Positions 15,432-23,961 of a stretch of DNA of 64,000 nt are shown piece by piece. Under the pieces are notes generated by a model that saw nothing but the letters and a program-made list of their open reading frames with translations, did no database searches and was not told the origin of the DNA. This DNA is from Methanobacterium subterraneum. Its GTDB lineage: Archaea; Methanobacteriota; Methanobacteria; Methanobacteriales; Methanobacteriaceae. A program made the position numbers and the translations under genes. Location of the stretch: NCBI RefSeq assembly GCF_002813695.1, contig NZ_CP017768.1, forward strand, positions 186,001 through 250,000, in the 5' to 3' direction. Position 1 is the stretch's first letter, and each line of letters begins with the position of its first letter.

Positions 15432-18068
15432 TCATTCATTTTTCCAGATATAATTATTTCGACAAAAATCTAACTCTTTTTTATCTAGTAAATAAGAAGA
15501 GGGATTATCTTCAATCTTTTTGTTTGATACGAACATATCTATTATAGTTTTGTACGTTTCATTGACAATAAAACTGTTTCGAGTATTGCTAAATAATCCA
15601 GCAATAGCTAGTTTTTCGTCACTATTTAAGTCATCTTGATTTTTTAAAATCAAATTTATAAGTTTATTATTTTCGTTGATAATGAGATATTGACCAAAAT
15701 CAATTAAAATGAGTCTGTTATCCTTACATTTAGTAGAATTTGCTATAAAGATTTTTTTGTCGCCAAAAGGGGATATAATCTCGTGTAAAGTTAAATTGTT
15801 TTGATACTTCTGTAACAATATGCTCTCTAATGTTTCAGGAATATACTCTAAAAATGATTCTAACATATTTTTAGGAATAAAACTAGGTTCAATAATATAT
15901 ACAAATTCTTCATCTAAATCAACGGACTTAAATAAATGTTCTAAGTATTCTAATAAACTATTCCTATCAACAAACCCTTTTAAATCAAGGTTTATATAAA
16001 TAACTTTTTTATTTAAAAGTTTTTTAGTATTTACAAAAGATAAACCCTTTCTAGAGATATGCGTAAATTTATAAAAATCTAAAAACAGGTTTAAATAGCC
16101 TTTGGGTAATACAATTAGTTCTTTATCATAAAATAACCATTTAGATTTTTCAAAAAAGCTGTTAATGGTAGTAAATTTACTCCATGGTTCATTATAAAAA
16201 TTTTTCTTCCAACCAATATAAAATGTATTGAAAAGGATTTTTTTCTTTGTATCTTTTAAATCTAAGAAAAGATTTCTAATTTTGTCAAATATTATTGATT
16301 CTAATTTATCTAGGAATTCTTCATACTTATCATTATATTGTATTCTATTTCTAGCTATATTCAAATCTAATAAGTTTTTTTTCAAGTTAATTTCAAACCT
16401 ACATAAAGATCCAATTATGATATGTTCTAAATCAATATTATCATTAATAAGTATTCCTTGGTTGCATAAGACGTTATTATCGTTTAATTTATTAAAAACA
16501 ATATCTTTATGGCTGTAAAAATCTTCTCCATATTCAAAACAAATGGAACCTTCAAAATCATCTTCTTCAAGTTTTATTATAAATTTACCCTTTTCTTTAA
16601 GATTAGAACAGGGTCTAAATTCTTGTTTTTCAATTTTAATTTTATTGTTATCATGTGAATTTACATATATTGGAAATTCTAAATAACGTGCGTAATTTTT
16701 GATAATTTTTCCTAAATTTAAAGTTCCCTTAATATTTTCTTTTAAAAAGAGGGTTATATCAGTGCCAGTAGATTCTTTTTTACTTTTTCTAACTATAAAA
16801 TAATCTGAAGTATCATCAATTTCTATATTTAAAGGATCGCTAGTTTCAGTTCTTGTATCAATAATTATTTTATCAGCAATCATAAAACATGACAAAAACC
16901 CAATACCCAGTTCATTTAATGGATGAAAACCTAATTCATGATTCGAAACGTCTTCTGAACTATAAAAACTCCTTCCAATTTTAGTTAAATATTCTTCAAT
17001 AATTAATTCATTCATACCCATTCCGTTATCTGTGACTACTAATTTTTCATTATTAGATGTCAATTCGAAGGTTATTTCAGGCTTGTAAGATTTTTTTATA
17101 GTTTCTTGCCTAAATCTACATGCATCTATTGAATTTTTAAGTAACTCTCTAATACATTCATCTTTAGATGCATACAAGTTTTCTCCCATTAATAAGGTTA
17201 AAATAGATTTATTATCAACTGAAAATTTGAAATTATGATATTCATAACCAACATTTTCGATTATCATAATGAATTCTCTTGGTAATTCCTTAGTTAATTT
17301 ATACTCCTTGATATGGTATGGCAACTCTCTTAATTGATTATTAATTTTCGTTTCTAACATTTTTAGAGTTCTATGGATATCAGGGTTTTCACACCTTGCA
17401 TTACATTGTATAAATGGACTATTATTAGTAGAAATCACTCCATGTATTTTCAAATGCTTTTGCCATTCCTCCCTACTTTTTTCATCACTAATATCAAAAT
17501 TATCATATATTAGTCGGGGAGTTCTTTCAAAAGTAATATCTAATTCATCAGCAACCCTTAACAATGAAGCTAATAACGGAATATTAATTTTATGATTTTT
17601 GTAAGCATAAGTTGGAGGGAATAAATCAGTATCGTGTAAATCTTCTTTTCTATGCCCCAAGCATATTTTACCAATAATATACCCTTGTGTGTCATCTTGC
17701 AATCCAGCTTCGCCGAAGTAATCCTTAACAAAAAGGCATGTTCTTTTATGATGATTTTCACGTATTATATCCGCATTATCACCACAATAATCTTTAATAT
17801 GCTTTAAATTTGCCATTCCTACATCATGAAGATATGCGGAACATAAAAGGAAAAATATTTCATATTCATCTAGTTTTTCTTTCAAATTATCAGGGATAAT
17901 TGTATCTAATCTGGTTATAACAAGTTCAGAGTGTTTTATGTCATGTGAAGTATATTGTGGAAAGTCAATTACTATTCGTGAGAGTAATAATTCTGCTTTT
18001 TCGGCAACTGACTCTAAAACATAACATAACTTCTTATTTTTAGATTCCAATACAGATTTTAATGTCAT
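15432..18068 (-). CDS. HD-domain plus Hsp90-type GHKL ATPase protein
   Basis: An 878-residue protein with two recognisable enzymatic domains. Residues about 20-260 form an HD-type domain: H46, the H81-D82 pair in AYLHDVGM, HH at 106-107, and D174 in LLRVADELD. Residues about 285-450 form an Hsp90-type GHKL ATPase: N box with E308, N312 and D315 (RELLKNSIDACRF), G1 box DNGMGM at 347-352, and a glycine motif ELGIGFLSCFM. The last 400 residues have no recognised fold. Hsp90-like ATPases joined to HD domains occur in bacterial and archaeal conflict loci; the HD part may cleave a nucleotide or phosphodiester. It lies 54 bases after a HEPN gene on the same strand, so the pair probably works together. 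Ribosome binding site GAGGGGAGT. Confidence 0.78.
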   Translation of the reverse strand: MTLKSVLESKNKKLCYVLESVAEKAELLLSRIVIDFPQYTSHDIKHSELVITRLDTIIPDNLKEKLDEYEIFFLLCSAYLHDVGMANLKHIKDYCGDNADIIRENHHKRTCLFVKDYFGEAGLQDDTQGYIIGKICLGHRKEDLHDTDLFPPTYAYKNHKINIPLLASLLRVADELDITFERTPRLIYDNFDISDEKSREEWQKHLKIHGVISTNNSPFIQCNARCENPDIHRTLKMLETKINNQLRELPYHIKEYKLTKELPREFIMIIENVGYEYHNFKFSVDNKSILTLLMGENLYASKDECIRELLKNSIDACRFRQETIKKSYKPEITFELTSNNEKLVVTDNGMGMNELIIEEYLTKIGRSFYSSEDVSNHELGFHPLNELGIGFLSCFMIADKIIIDTRTETSDPLNIEIDDTSDYFIVRKSKKESTGTDITLFLKENIKGTLNLGKIIKNYARYLEFPIYVNSHDNNKIKIEKQEFRPCSNLKEKGKFIIKLEEDDFEGSICFEYGEDFYSHKDIVFNKLNDNNVLCNQGILINDNIDLEHIIIGSLCRFEINLKKNLLDLNIARNRIQYNDKYEEFLDKLESIIFDKIRNLFLDLKDTKKKILFNTFYIGWKKNFYNEPWSKFTTINSFFEKSKWLFYDKELIVLPKGYLNLFLDFYKFTHISRKGLSFVNTKKLLNKKVIYINLDLKGFVDRNSLLEYLEHLFKSVDLDEEFVYIIEPSFIPKNMLESFLEYIPETLESILLQKYQNNLTLHEIISPFGDKKIFIANSTKCKDNRLILIDFGQYLIINENNKLINLILKNQDDLNSDEKLAIAGLFSNTRNSFIVNETYKTIIDMFVSNKKIEDNPSSYLLDKKELDFCRNNYIWKNE

Positions 18069-18122
18069 AATACTCCCCTCTATGATATGTTATATGCATT
18101 TCTACTCCTTCCATGGATTCTA

Positions 18123-19400
18123 TCATGATAAAATATCACAAGCAAATTTATGATCTTCTATGAAATTTAATAGATCATCTTTACTCTCAAATCTATGAGA
18201 ATTTTGAGTCATCCAAAAAATTAAACCCAAAATGATATTTTTTAGAGTGTTAACATCATCTTCAGTAGAAATATCATCTAACCTACCATGAACAATGGAA
18301 CTTCTTTTACTGTACAAAGTTTTAATATTACTTTTAAGTTTTTTCCTGTTTTCAATACCGATCTCATTGATTATTGAAGCACCTTCAGCAATATAATTAG
18401 TTATCGGTTCTCCAGATCCGGGGGTTAAAAATATTTCTAAAGCAATCATTAAACTTAAATACTGGTTTTCAATCTCTCTTTGGCTTGAAAAGTTAGCAAA
18501 CCAATGTATCCCTAGTAAGAAGGTTTTTTCAAAATCAGTTAAATCTTTTAGAGGTTTTTCCAGTATTTCTGATAAAATAAATATGCCAAAGTATTTCATT
18601 TTTTTAATTAATTCATCTGAAATTTCGAGATCAATGGGAGATCCTTTAAATTCATTTGCCATTTTATAATGTTTGAAATTTGATTTGAAAATGATTGCAT
18701 TTTGATAACCCCTTACAGTTTCACCTTCAAGAGAGATACAAATATTATGATCTCTACTTTGTAGATAGATATCTAAAAGCCGTAATAAGTCTAAAGATCT
18801 TTCACATTCTTCTTTGGCAACTTTTAATGCTATATCTTCTTCACCAATCATTTTAAATTCGGCACAGACCTTACCCCTAAATTGAGCATATAAATCCGTC
18901 ACAAACTTAATACCTTCTTCTTTTTCTTTGGGGAAAAAATATGGATTTTGACGAAGAAGTGACTCTAAATTAGATGTTATCCCATCAACTGTTTCATCAG
19001 TCATTTTTTTAATTACAATCTTACCTATCTTTAGCTCCTCTTTAATCATTTTAATTCCTGAAAGTGGAACATATATGGTTACTTCATGGAAAACATCATC
19101 AAAAGTATCAATAATTAGGGGGTTAGTTTTTACATTTTCAAATCCCATTTTTAAAGTATCTGAAATTAAATCATCAATAAACTCTCTTACATAATTACTA
19201 GAAAAATTTTTTTTTAAACCCATATCCCTAAATATATCCCCAACTATTGGATTATAATAATGTTCACGATTATTAACATAGAAACACAATTCCTTAGCTT
19301 TAACAGGCTTTGAAATAGGTGATTCCCGAAAAAGTACAACATATTTTTCTGCAATATCAATAATTTTATTAATTATTTCAATTTTCTTTTTATCATTCAT
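18123..19400 (-). CDS. HEPN-domain protein (Apea-like), partner of the HD-Hsp90 protein
   Basis: A 425-residue soluble protein. The C-terminal 150 residues hold an Apea-like HEPN domain: NQYLSLMIALEIFLTPG, then the RX4H motif R366-H371 in YSKRSSIVHGR, then a final helix. The N-terminal 250 residues are unassigned. It is the first gene of a two-gene unit with the HD-Hsp90 protein. A GGGGGA ribosome binding site precedes the ATG. By analogy with other HEPN systems it would be the RNA-cleaving effector and the ATPase the sensor or switch; that division is inference. It is a different protein from the convergent HEPN gene at 13908, although the C-terminal architecture is the same. Confidence 0.75.
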   Translation of the reverse strand: MNDKKKIEIINKIIDIAEKYVVLFRESPISKPVKAKELCFYVNNREHYYNPIVGDIFRDMGLKKNFSSNYVREFIDDLISDTLKMGFENVKTNPLIIDTFDDVFHEVTIYVPLSGIKMIKEELKIGKIVIKKMTDETVDGITSNLESLLRQNPYFFPKEKEEGIKFVTDLYAQFRGKVCAEFKMIGEEDIALKVAKEECERSLDLLRLLDIYLQSRDHNICISLEGETVRGYQNAIIFKSNFKHYKMANEFKGSPIDLEISDELIKKMKYFGIFILSEILEKPLKDLTDFEKTFLLGIHWFANFSSQREIENQYLSLMIALEIFLTPGSGEPITNYIAEGASIINEIGIENRKKLKSNIKTLYSKRSSIVHGRLDDISTEDDVNTLKNIILGLIFWMTQNSHRFESKDDLLNFIEDHKFACDILS

Positions 19401-19479
19401 ACTTTTCCCCCATCCACTTAGATTATTACTTTGATATATAATTCTTAAACTGGAGATAAATAATTAATATAAATCTATT

Positions 19480-19884
19480 CTATTTTTTTTTAATCTCAGT
19501 ACGTGTAATATTAACGTGTTCCACTCCTCTAAGGCTCATAACTTTCTCTGTGATTTCTTGAATGTTGTTTACATCACCTTTCACAACAATGACTTCCAGG
19601 TACTGTTTTTTGGTCGTGTGAAAATGCATGACTGCAGTGATGTATTCCCCGAGGTCCTGCTGGACGTTAGTAAGATCCTCCATGGCACCGGCAAAATGAC
19701 GATCTTGAATTACAGTTATTATTGCAATTCTTTCACCTTCAATCTCATTTATCTCCTGGTAACGGAGTATATAATCTTTTAATGCATGCCTTATACCTTT
19801 AGATCTTGATTTATATCCCTGGTCATGAATTACTTCATCAAATTCTTCTAATAGTTTTGAGGATATTTTCACACTTGCCTTCAT
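19480..19884 (-). CDS. NikR-like ribbon-helix-helix/ACT regulator lacking two nickel ligands
   Basis: A 134-residue protein with the full NikR layout: an N-terminal ribbon-helix-helix (MKASVKISSKLLEEFDEVIHDQGYKS begins it) and a C-terminal ACT-like domain ending near residue 130. In E. coli NikR the high-affinity nickel site uses His76, His87, His89 and Cys95. Aligned by eye, the HxH pair is kept (AVMHFH) but the His76 position is Gln and the Cys95 position is Tyr (QYLEV for CLEV). It may therefore sense something else or bind metal differently. The start has a GGGAG ribosome binding site. It is a single gene between the HEPN operon and hjc. Confidence 0.75.
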   Translation of the reverse strand: MKASVKISSKLLEEFDEVIHDQGYKSRSKGIRHALKDYILRYQEINEIEGERIAIITVIQDRHFAGAMEDLTNVQQDLGEYITAVMHFHTTKKQYLEVIVVKGDVNNIQEITEKVMSLRGVEHVNITRTEIKKK

Positions 19885-20017
19885 CTGAGAAATGCTCCCA
19901 ACTAAGTTTTGTTAATAATATTATTGTTATGATATATTATTATTAACGGTAAAATAAAATTAATTTTTCCTAAATCATTCGTGAGGAGCCCACCAATCAA
20001 AATTAAATAAAAAAATA

Positions 20018-20440
20018 TTAAATAAGTTTTTTCTGTAACTCGTTGCTTATAATTTCAGCTAAATCTTTTCCTTCTAGGCAAGCAGTATTATAATCTATCG
20101 TATACATTTTTTCATGCTCAGTGAAGTCACTAGGTTTTACAAACAGAAAATCTATCATTCTATTTACAAAAAAAACTGCTATAAATGCCTTTGCATTAAA
20201 ATTATGGGCAAAATTGTTTAAAGTGTGTATCTGCCTTTTATAAATCTTTATGTTATTTGTTCTCGTAGACTTGACTTCAAAAACAAAATTAGTTTCAGAA
20301 TCCCCAGCTATTACATCAGGTAAACTTACTCCTGAACTTTGCAACCTGGCAGCCATATAACCACGCTTTTTAAGGGAATTAACCAGGTTTCGTTCGTGTT
20401 CAATGCCTTTATCTTTTATTTTTTGCACACTTTGTAACAT
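20018..20440 (-). CDS. hjc: Archaeal Holliday junction resolvase Hjc
   Basis: A 140-residue nuclease of the Hjc family, which cuts four-way DNA junctions as a dimer. The active-site pattern is complete: catalytic Glu in KGIEHERNLVNSL, then RLQSSGVSLPDVIAG (Asp), then FVFEVKST (Glu-x-Lys). Length is usual. The frame opens seven codons upstream, but AAAGGTG lies before the internal ATG at 20440, so that start is used. Hjc on a mobile element is commonly used to resolve recombination or replication intermediates; this copy probably serves the element. Confidence 0.9.
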   Translation of the reverse strand: MLQSVQKIKDKGIEHERNLVNSLKKRGYMAARLQSSGVSLPDVIAGDSETNFVFEVKSTRTNNIKIYKRQIHTLNNFAHNFNAKAFIAVFFVNRMIDFLFVKPSDFTEHEKMYTIDYNTACLEGKDLAEIISNELQKKLI

Positions 20441-20523
20441 TTTTTCACCTTTTAGTAACACAAGTTATATATAATATTTATTTTTAATATTAAAGTATTA
20501 CTAATTAGTGTGAGGTGAAGAAA

Positions 20524-21420
20524 TTGAAAAGACCGAAATTCACAGAAAAAATTAAAACTGAAGCCGTCGTTGCTTCCTTTTTGCTCGTTTTTTTAATCGG
20601 CTGCGGTTTGTTTTTCGTTTCAGGTTCGAATAACACGGGTGAACCCCTAGCACTTTCAGATCCCACTTCAGAACCCCAACCAGCCGGAAATGTTGTTCAA
20701 CCTGGAAACGAAACTGGTTTTGCCGAAGAAAGTCTCGGATCTGTAGGATCTTGGTATCTTGTCAAAGTCCCTGGAATGACCATGACTCTTGTTCCTAAAC
20801 AATACAGAACTACTTATTCAGTTTCAGAGCTGTCCAATACGGTTGTAAATGCTGCTGATAACGTTCCTAGTTCTGAAAATTCGGACACAGGGTCATTACA
20901 AATCATTGAAGGTGACAACGGGGAGATATCATTAGTTGATGATAATGGGGAAACTATTGACTGGAATGATCTACCTGATGACGTTAAAGATGACCTTAAA
21001 AAGTTATTCCCAGAACTCTTTGACGATATCGACGATCAGATTTCTGAAAACAACGAAACCACTGAAAACAACGAAACTGTTGCAAATAATGAAACTGAAG
21101 ACGAAAACAGTGCATTTAACTACACTGAAGCAGAAGAAGAGGACTTGAACATATCTAACGTTGAATACGGTGACGATGATGGTTTTTCAGATGATTTTGA
21201 TGATGAAATAGTCCCTGATGAAAATGAGACCCACGATGACACTCAGGATCCAACTCAAAATGAAACTGAAAATAACACAAATACCACAATCGACACTGGA
21301 AACAATGAAGTCGGCCAGGTTGAAGAAGTTAATCCACTGGATGATGAAGAAGAGTTCCCTGAAGACGTTCCAAGTGACCTCCCAGATGAAGACTGGATAA
21401 ATGACTGGATAAATGGATGA
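20524..21420 (+). CDS. Membrane-anchored acidic surface protein
   Basis: A protein of about 298 residues with a single N-terminal hydrophobic helix (TEAVVASFLLVFLIGCGLFF) and then a long, very acidic, low-complexity exterior. There are many N-glycosylation sequons (repeats of NNET, ENETE, NNTNTT), and the end is DWINDWING. The TTG at 20524 is chosen because GAGGTGA lies just before it; a GTG three codons earlier overlaps that site. It heads a block of secreted genes. No enzymatic motif is visible. It may be a surface or adhesion factor of the element; that is inference. Confidence 0.65.
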   Translation: MKRPKFTEKIKTEAVVASFLLVFLIGCGLFFVSGSNNTGEPLALSDPTSEPQPAGNVVQPGNETGFAEESLGSVGSWYLVKVPGMTMTLVPKQYRTTYSVSELSNTVVNAADNVPSSENSDTGSLQIIEGDNGEISLVDDNGETIDWNDLPDDVKDDLKKLFPELFDDIDDQISENNETTENNETVANNETEDENSAFNYTEAEEEDLNISNVEYGDDDGFSDDFDDEIVPDENETHDDTQDPTQNETENNTNTTIDTGNNEVGQVEEVNPLDDEEEFPEDVPSDLPDEDWINDWING

Positions 21421-21436
21421 AATTTAAATAAGCTCG

Positions 21437-21491
21437 AATATGGGAGCAGTTACCACCATCAACTTTCCCCCACCCATAACTCTCCCATATT
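21437..21491 (+). terminator. Inverted repeat with T-tract, probable terminator
   Basis: A perfect 10-bp inverted repeat (AATATGGGAG at 21437-21446, CTCCCATATT at 21482-21491) encloses a 35-base loop and runs into a T-tract. It lies 16 bases after the acidic protein gene. Confidence 0.5.
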
Positions 21492-21626
21492 TTTTGCTTA
21501 AATGCCATTTAAATGCCGTGGAGATGCATATGAAAGAAAATATAAAAACTGAAGAGAAATTTATTGTTTTTAAGTCACTTTTTAACATGAATACATGCAC
21601 ACCTGCAGATTTAAGCTCATCTAACA

Positions 21627-22205
21627 ATGAGAGGAGGTGAAAATATCGAAAAGCTATACCGAGTATTTATATGCCTTTTAGTCGCTGCCATGGGCTTAGG
21701 TGCTTCTGTACCCGCTGTTTCTGCTGTGAACGCAACCTATGATGACTACTACATCACTGGGGGTGAACTCGTAAGCAACGACACCGGTATATGTTACCAG
21801 ATCACCAAATCAGATAACACCACATCCGTGAAGTGGAATAGGTCCATAACTACTGATGGAGCTGTTGGTTTACAGAGATACACAGCACTAGTACAGTCAA
21901 ACAGAGCCGATGAGTACAGATTAAACGCTATAAATAAATACACTGGTAACAATCGTTGGAGCATGTCATTAGACCAGGCATATAACAGATTGCAGTTCAT
22001 TGGAGGTAAATACGCTGTTTTGATGAACGCCAATAAATTCATACAGCTCAACCTGTACACGCATAAGATCGTAACAGGAAAAACCTACGAGAACCCTGCC
22101 GACACTTTCTTTGGTCTGATTAAGTCAAAAAAGAACGGAAACTACTACGTTATGACAATAACGAATGAAACCGACTTCAAGTTCTTTAAACTTAATCCGT
22201 ACTAG
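21627..22205 (+). CDS. Secreted protein, beta-propeller-like fragment
   Basis: A secreted protein of 186-192 residues with a typical signal peptide (LYRVFICLLVAAMGLGASVPAVSA). The mature part has repeats such as LNAINKYTGNNRWSMSL that resemble blades of a PQQ-type beta-propeller, and several N-glycosylation sites. The start is unclear. The ATG at 21627 would place a strong ribosome binding site (GAGGAGGTGA) inside the gene, whereas that site is ideally spaced for an ATC codon at 21645. Its last 30 residues are echoed in the small gene at 22638. It ends before a T-rich stretch that looks like a terminator. Confidence 0.65.
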   Translation: MRGGENIEKLYRVFICLLVAAMGLGASVPAVSAVNATYDDYYITGGELVSNDTGICYQITKSDNTTSVKWNRSITTDGAVGLQRYTALVQSNRADEYRLNAINKYTGNNRWSMSLDQAYNRLQFIGGKYAVLMNANKFIQLNLYTHKIVTGKTYENPADTFFGLIKSKKNGNYYVMTITNETDFKFFKLNPY

Positions 22206-22287
22206 TGCCCAGTACCTGCGAAGACACTTTTTTTTATTTTTTTTAAAAGAAAAAATAGTTAGGTAATGCATCAAAGGAGGCTTATAC

Positions 22288-22569
22288 ATGCATAGCATCA
22301 CACAATTCATAACTAAAGTTGTTAAAAAGACTGTTTCGGGTGATAATACAAATTTTTTAACTATAATGAACCGTCTGACTCGCCAAGTGAAAGATGTGAA
22401 GATAGATTTCTCCAAACTTGTTAAAATGGAAGCACCTGGATGGTTCTGGAGTGATGAACTATCCGGTTATCTGATTTTTACCAACCGAGGATACTATCCT
22501 CCCACCTGCGGTAACGTCGATGAGATAGTTTGGATCGTACTCAACAGTGATAGAGAAGCGGGTGATTAA
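22288..22569 (+). CDS. Hypothetical protein (93 aa)
   Basis: A 93-residue soluble protein with no recognised domain. It has an aromatic-rich centre (PGWFWSDELSGYLIFTNRGYYPP) and ends in an acidic tail. An AAAGGAGG ribosome binding site precedes the ATG. It starts a chain of four overlapping or abutting frames reaching 23749, so it is probably co-transcribed with the secreted proteins downstream. Confidence 0.6.
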   Translation: MHSITQFITKVVKKTVSGDNTNFLTIMNRLTRQVKDVKIDFSKLVKMEAPGWFWSDELSGYLIFTNRGYYPPTCGNVDEIVWIVLNSDREAGD

Positions 22570-22641
22570 ATGTACCATGTTTATATTTTATTGTTAATCA
22601 GTGCGGTTTTAAACATTTTAATGAAGGTGTATCCCCCATGA
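22570..22641 (+). CDS. Possible 23-residue membrane peptide
   Basis: A tiny frame that starts directly at the stop of the 93-residue gene and overlaps the next start by 4 bases (ATGA). The product is one hydrophobic helix (YILLLISAVLNILMKVY). Exact abutment on both sides argues for translation, but such short frames also arise by chance. Confidence 0.3.
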   Translation: MYHVYILLLISAVLNILMKVYPP

Positions 22642-22802
22642 AGAAAAGAATATTTGTTTTCCGGGTATTTTTAACACCAGATACCAGTTCTGCTGCAAAT
22701 CAATATTATGGTCTAATAAATCAAAAAAAGAACGGAAACTATTATGTTACGGCAATAACTGGCAAAATATTTAAATTTTATAAATTGAAGGTGATAAAAT
22801 GA
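22638..22802 (+). CDS. Small protein echoing the C-terminus of the upstream secreted protein
   Basis: A 54-residue frame between two 4-base overlaps. Its second half (YYGLINQKKNGNYYVTAITG, then KFYKLK) closely resembles the last 30 residues of the secreted protein at 21627-22205 (FFGLIKSKKNGNYYV and KFFKLN), and the DNA is alike too. This looks like a partial duplication of that gene, with a new basic N-terminus. It lacks a clear signal peptide and may be a decaying fragment or a real coupled small protein. Confidence 0.5.
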   Translation: MKKRIFVFRVFLTPDTSSAANQYYGLINQKKNGNYYVTAITGKIFKFYKLKVIK

Positions 22803-23749
22803 AAAAAATCCTACTTCTCCTATTTTTTGTTTTAATAGTCTGTGTCCTGGTCCCTGCTTCCTCAGCATCTGATGCACTCTATGCACCTGACTTGAAAATC
22901 TCCAGATATACTCAGGACACCGGTTCTTTTACAGTTGCCAACGAAGGTAAAAAAAATACACCTGCAGAAGGCTTTGACGTTTTAATTTATTATAAAAAGT
23001 TTGATAATACATCTTATAAGGCTGTTTACCACACCAACGATGTCATTGCTCCAGGTTATTCTAAAAATTTTAAAAGTTCTTCAGCTGCATCAAAAAAAAT
23101 TAAATATGGTTTGATTCGGGTAAATCCCTACAAAAAATTCCAAGAACAGGACTACACTAACAATATACGAATTTTTTCACTGATACCACGTAAAATCATT
23201 AATTATACTGCCACAGAACAATCCTACTATTATGATGGTGGCTATTACTGGACCACCTATCTCAGTGAGAACAATGGCAATGCCTGGGCAGATGGAAACT
23301 CAACAACATGTGCAAATGGCCAATATTCCCCCTTACTATCCACAAACCCAATTGCAACTGGCTATAATTATTATCTAGGCTACTGGGCCAGACAACATCA
23401 CTGGACATGGGTAAATAACCCCTTATATGTCAACGGAGTTGAAATTCTAGGGGATTACGGGGGAAAACAATACAGAAGCAACTATGTAGCTGTTTCAGGA
23501 GTAACAAACAACCCCCACATGCATATATATGTTGATGTAGGTTATGCAAAACAACTGGTTTATAACGCTGCTAAAAACCTTTGGGAAGGCTATATAGGTT
23601 ATACAAGTGCAAAACTCAGAAACAATCTATTAATCAAGATTTACAGCGACCGAACTGGAGAAGATGCAACTCAGGACATCATTGACTATGTTTCAAATGT
23701 TGAAGTTTACACTTGTTACATAAAAAATTCCTGGAGTTGGTTTTACTAA
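22799..23749 (+). CDS. Secreted protein with CARDB-like domain
   Basis: A 316-residue secreted protein. A classic signal peptide (MKKILLLLFFVLIVCVLVPASSA) is followed by a beta-rich domain at about 30-135 with the CARDB pattern (PDLKISRYTQDTGSFTVANEG, then VIAPGYSK). The rest is rich in Tyr, Trp and Asn with no named domain. CARDB modules mediate adhesion in archaeal surface proteins. A GAAGGTGATAAA ribosome binding site precedes the ATG, and it overlaps the small gene before it by 4 bases. A T-rich stretch follows the stop. Confidence 0.7.
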   Translation: MKKILLLLFFVLIVCVLVPASSASDALYAPDLKISRYTQDTGSFTVANEGKKNTPAEGFDVLIYYKKFDNTSYKAVYHTNDVIAPGYSKNFKSSSAASKKIKYGLIRVNPYKKFQEQDYTNNIRIFSLIPRKIINYTATEQSYYYDGGYYWTTYLSENNGNAWADGNSTTCANGQYSPLLSTNPIATGYNYYLGYWARQHHWTWVNNPLYVNGVEILGDYGGKQYRSNYVAVSGVTNNPHMHIYVDVGYAKQLVYNAAKNLWEGYIGYTSAKLRNNLLIKIYSDRTGEDATQDIIDYVSNVEVYTCYIKNSWSWFY

Positions 23750-23811
23750 AAAAATTTTTTAACTTCAGGATCGGGGGCAATGATTCAAAAATTAAACAAT
23801 TCTTATTTTTT

Positions 23812-23961
23812 TTATAAATTGGATTCACATACTGAAATTGTGTGTAATCTTATGTAATCAGGAAACTTTTTTTTAGGCTTATGTTTCACCCATGTATTTA
23901 TTTCTATAAGTTTGTTTTTTTGATTAAACACCCTAACTGTGTCATATGGAACAATAATCAT
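23812..23961 (-). CDS. Small basic protein (49 aa) coupled to the YdjM-like gene
   Basis: A 49-residue basic protein beginning MIIVPYDTVRVFNQKNKL with no recognised domain. Its ATG overlaps the stop of the YdjM-like gene in a TAATG junction, and a GGGAGATAA ribosome binding site lies before it inside that gene, which supports translation coupled to its neighbour. It converges on the secreted protein gene on the other strand. Confidence 0.55.
   Translation of the reverse strand: MIIVPYDTVRVFNQKNKLIEINTWVKHKPKKKFPDYIRLHTISVCESNL

Noticed and set aside
21440..21640. 66-residue frame between two secreted protein genes
   Set aside because: It begins inside the probable terminator hairpin, lacks a ribosome binding site and runs through the next gene's start.
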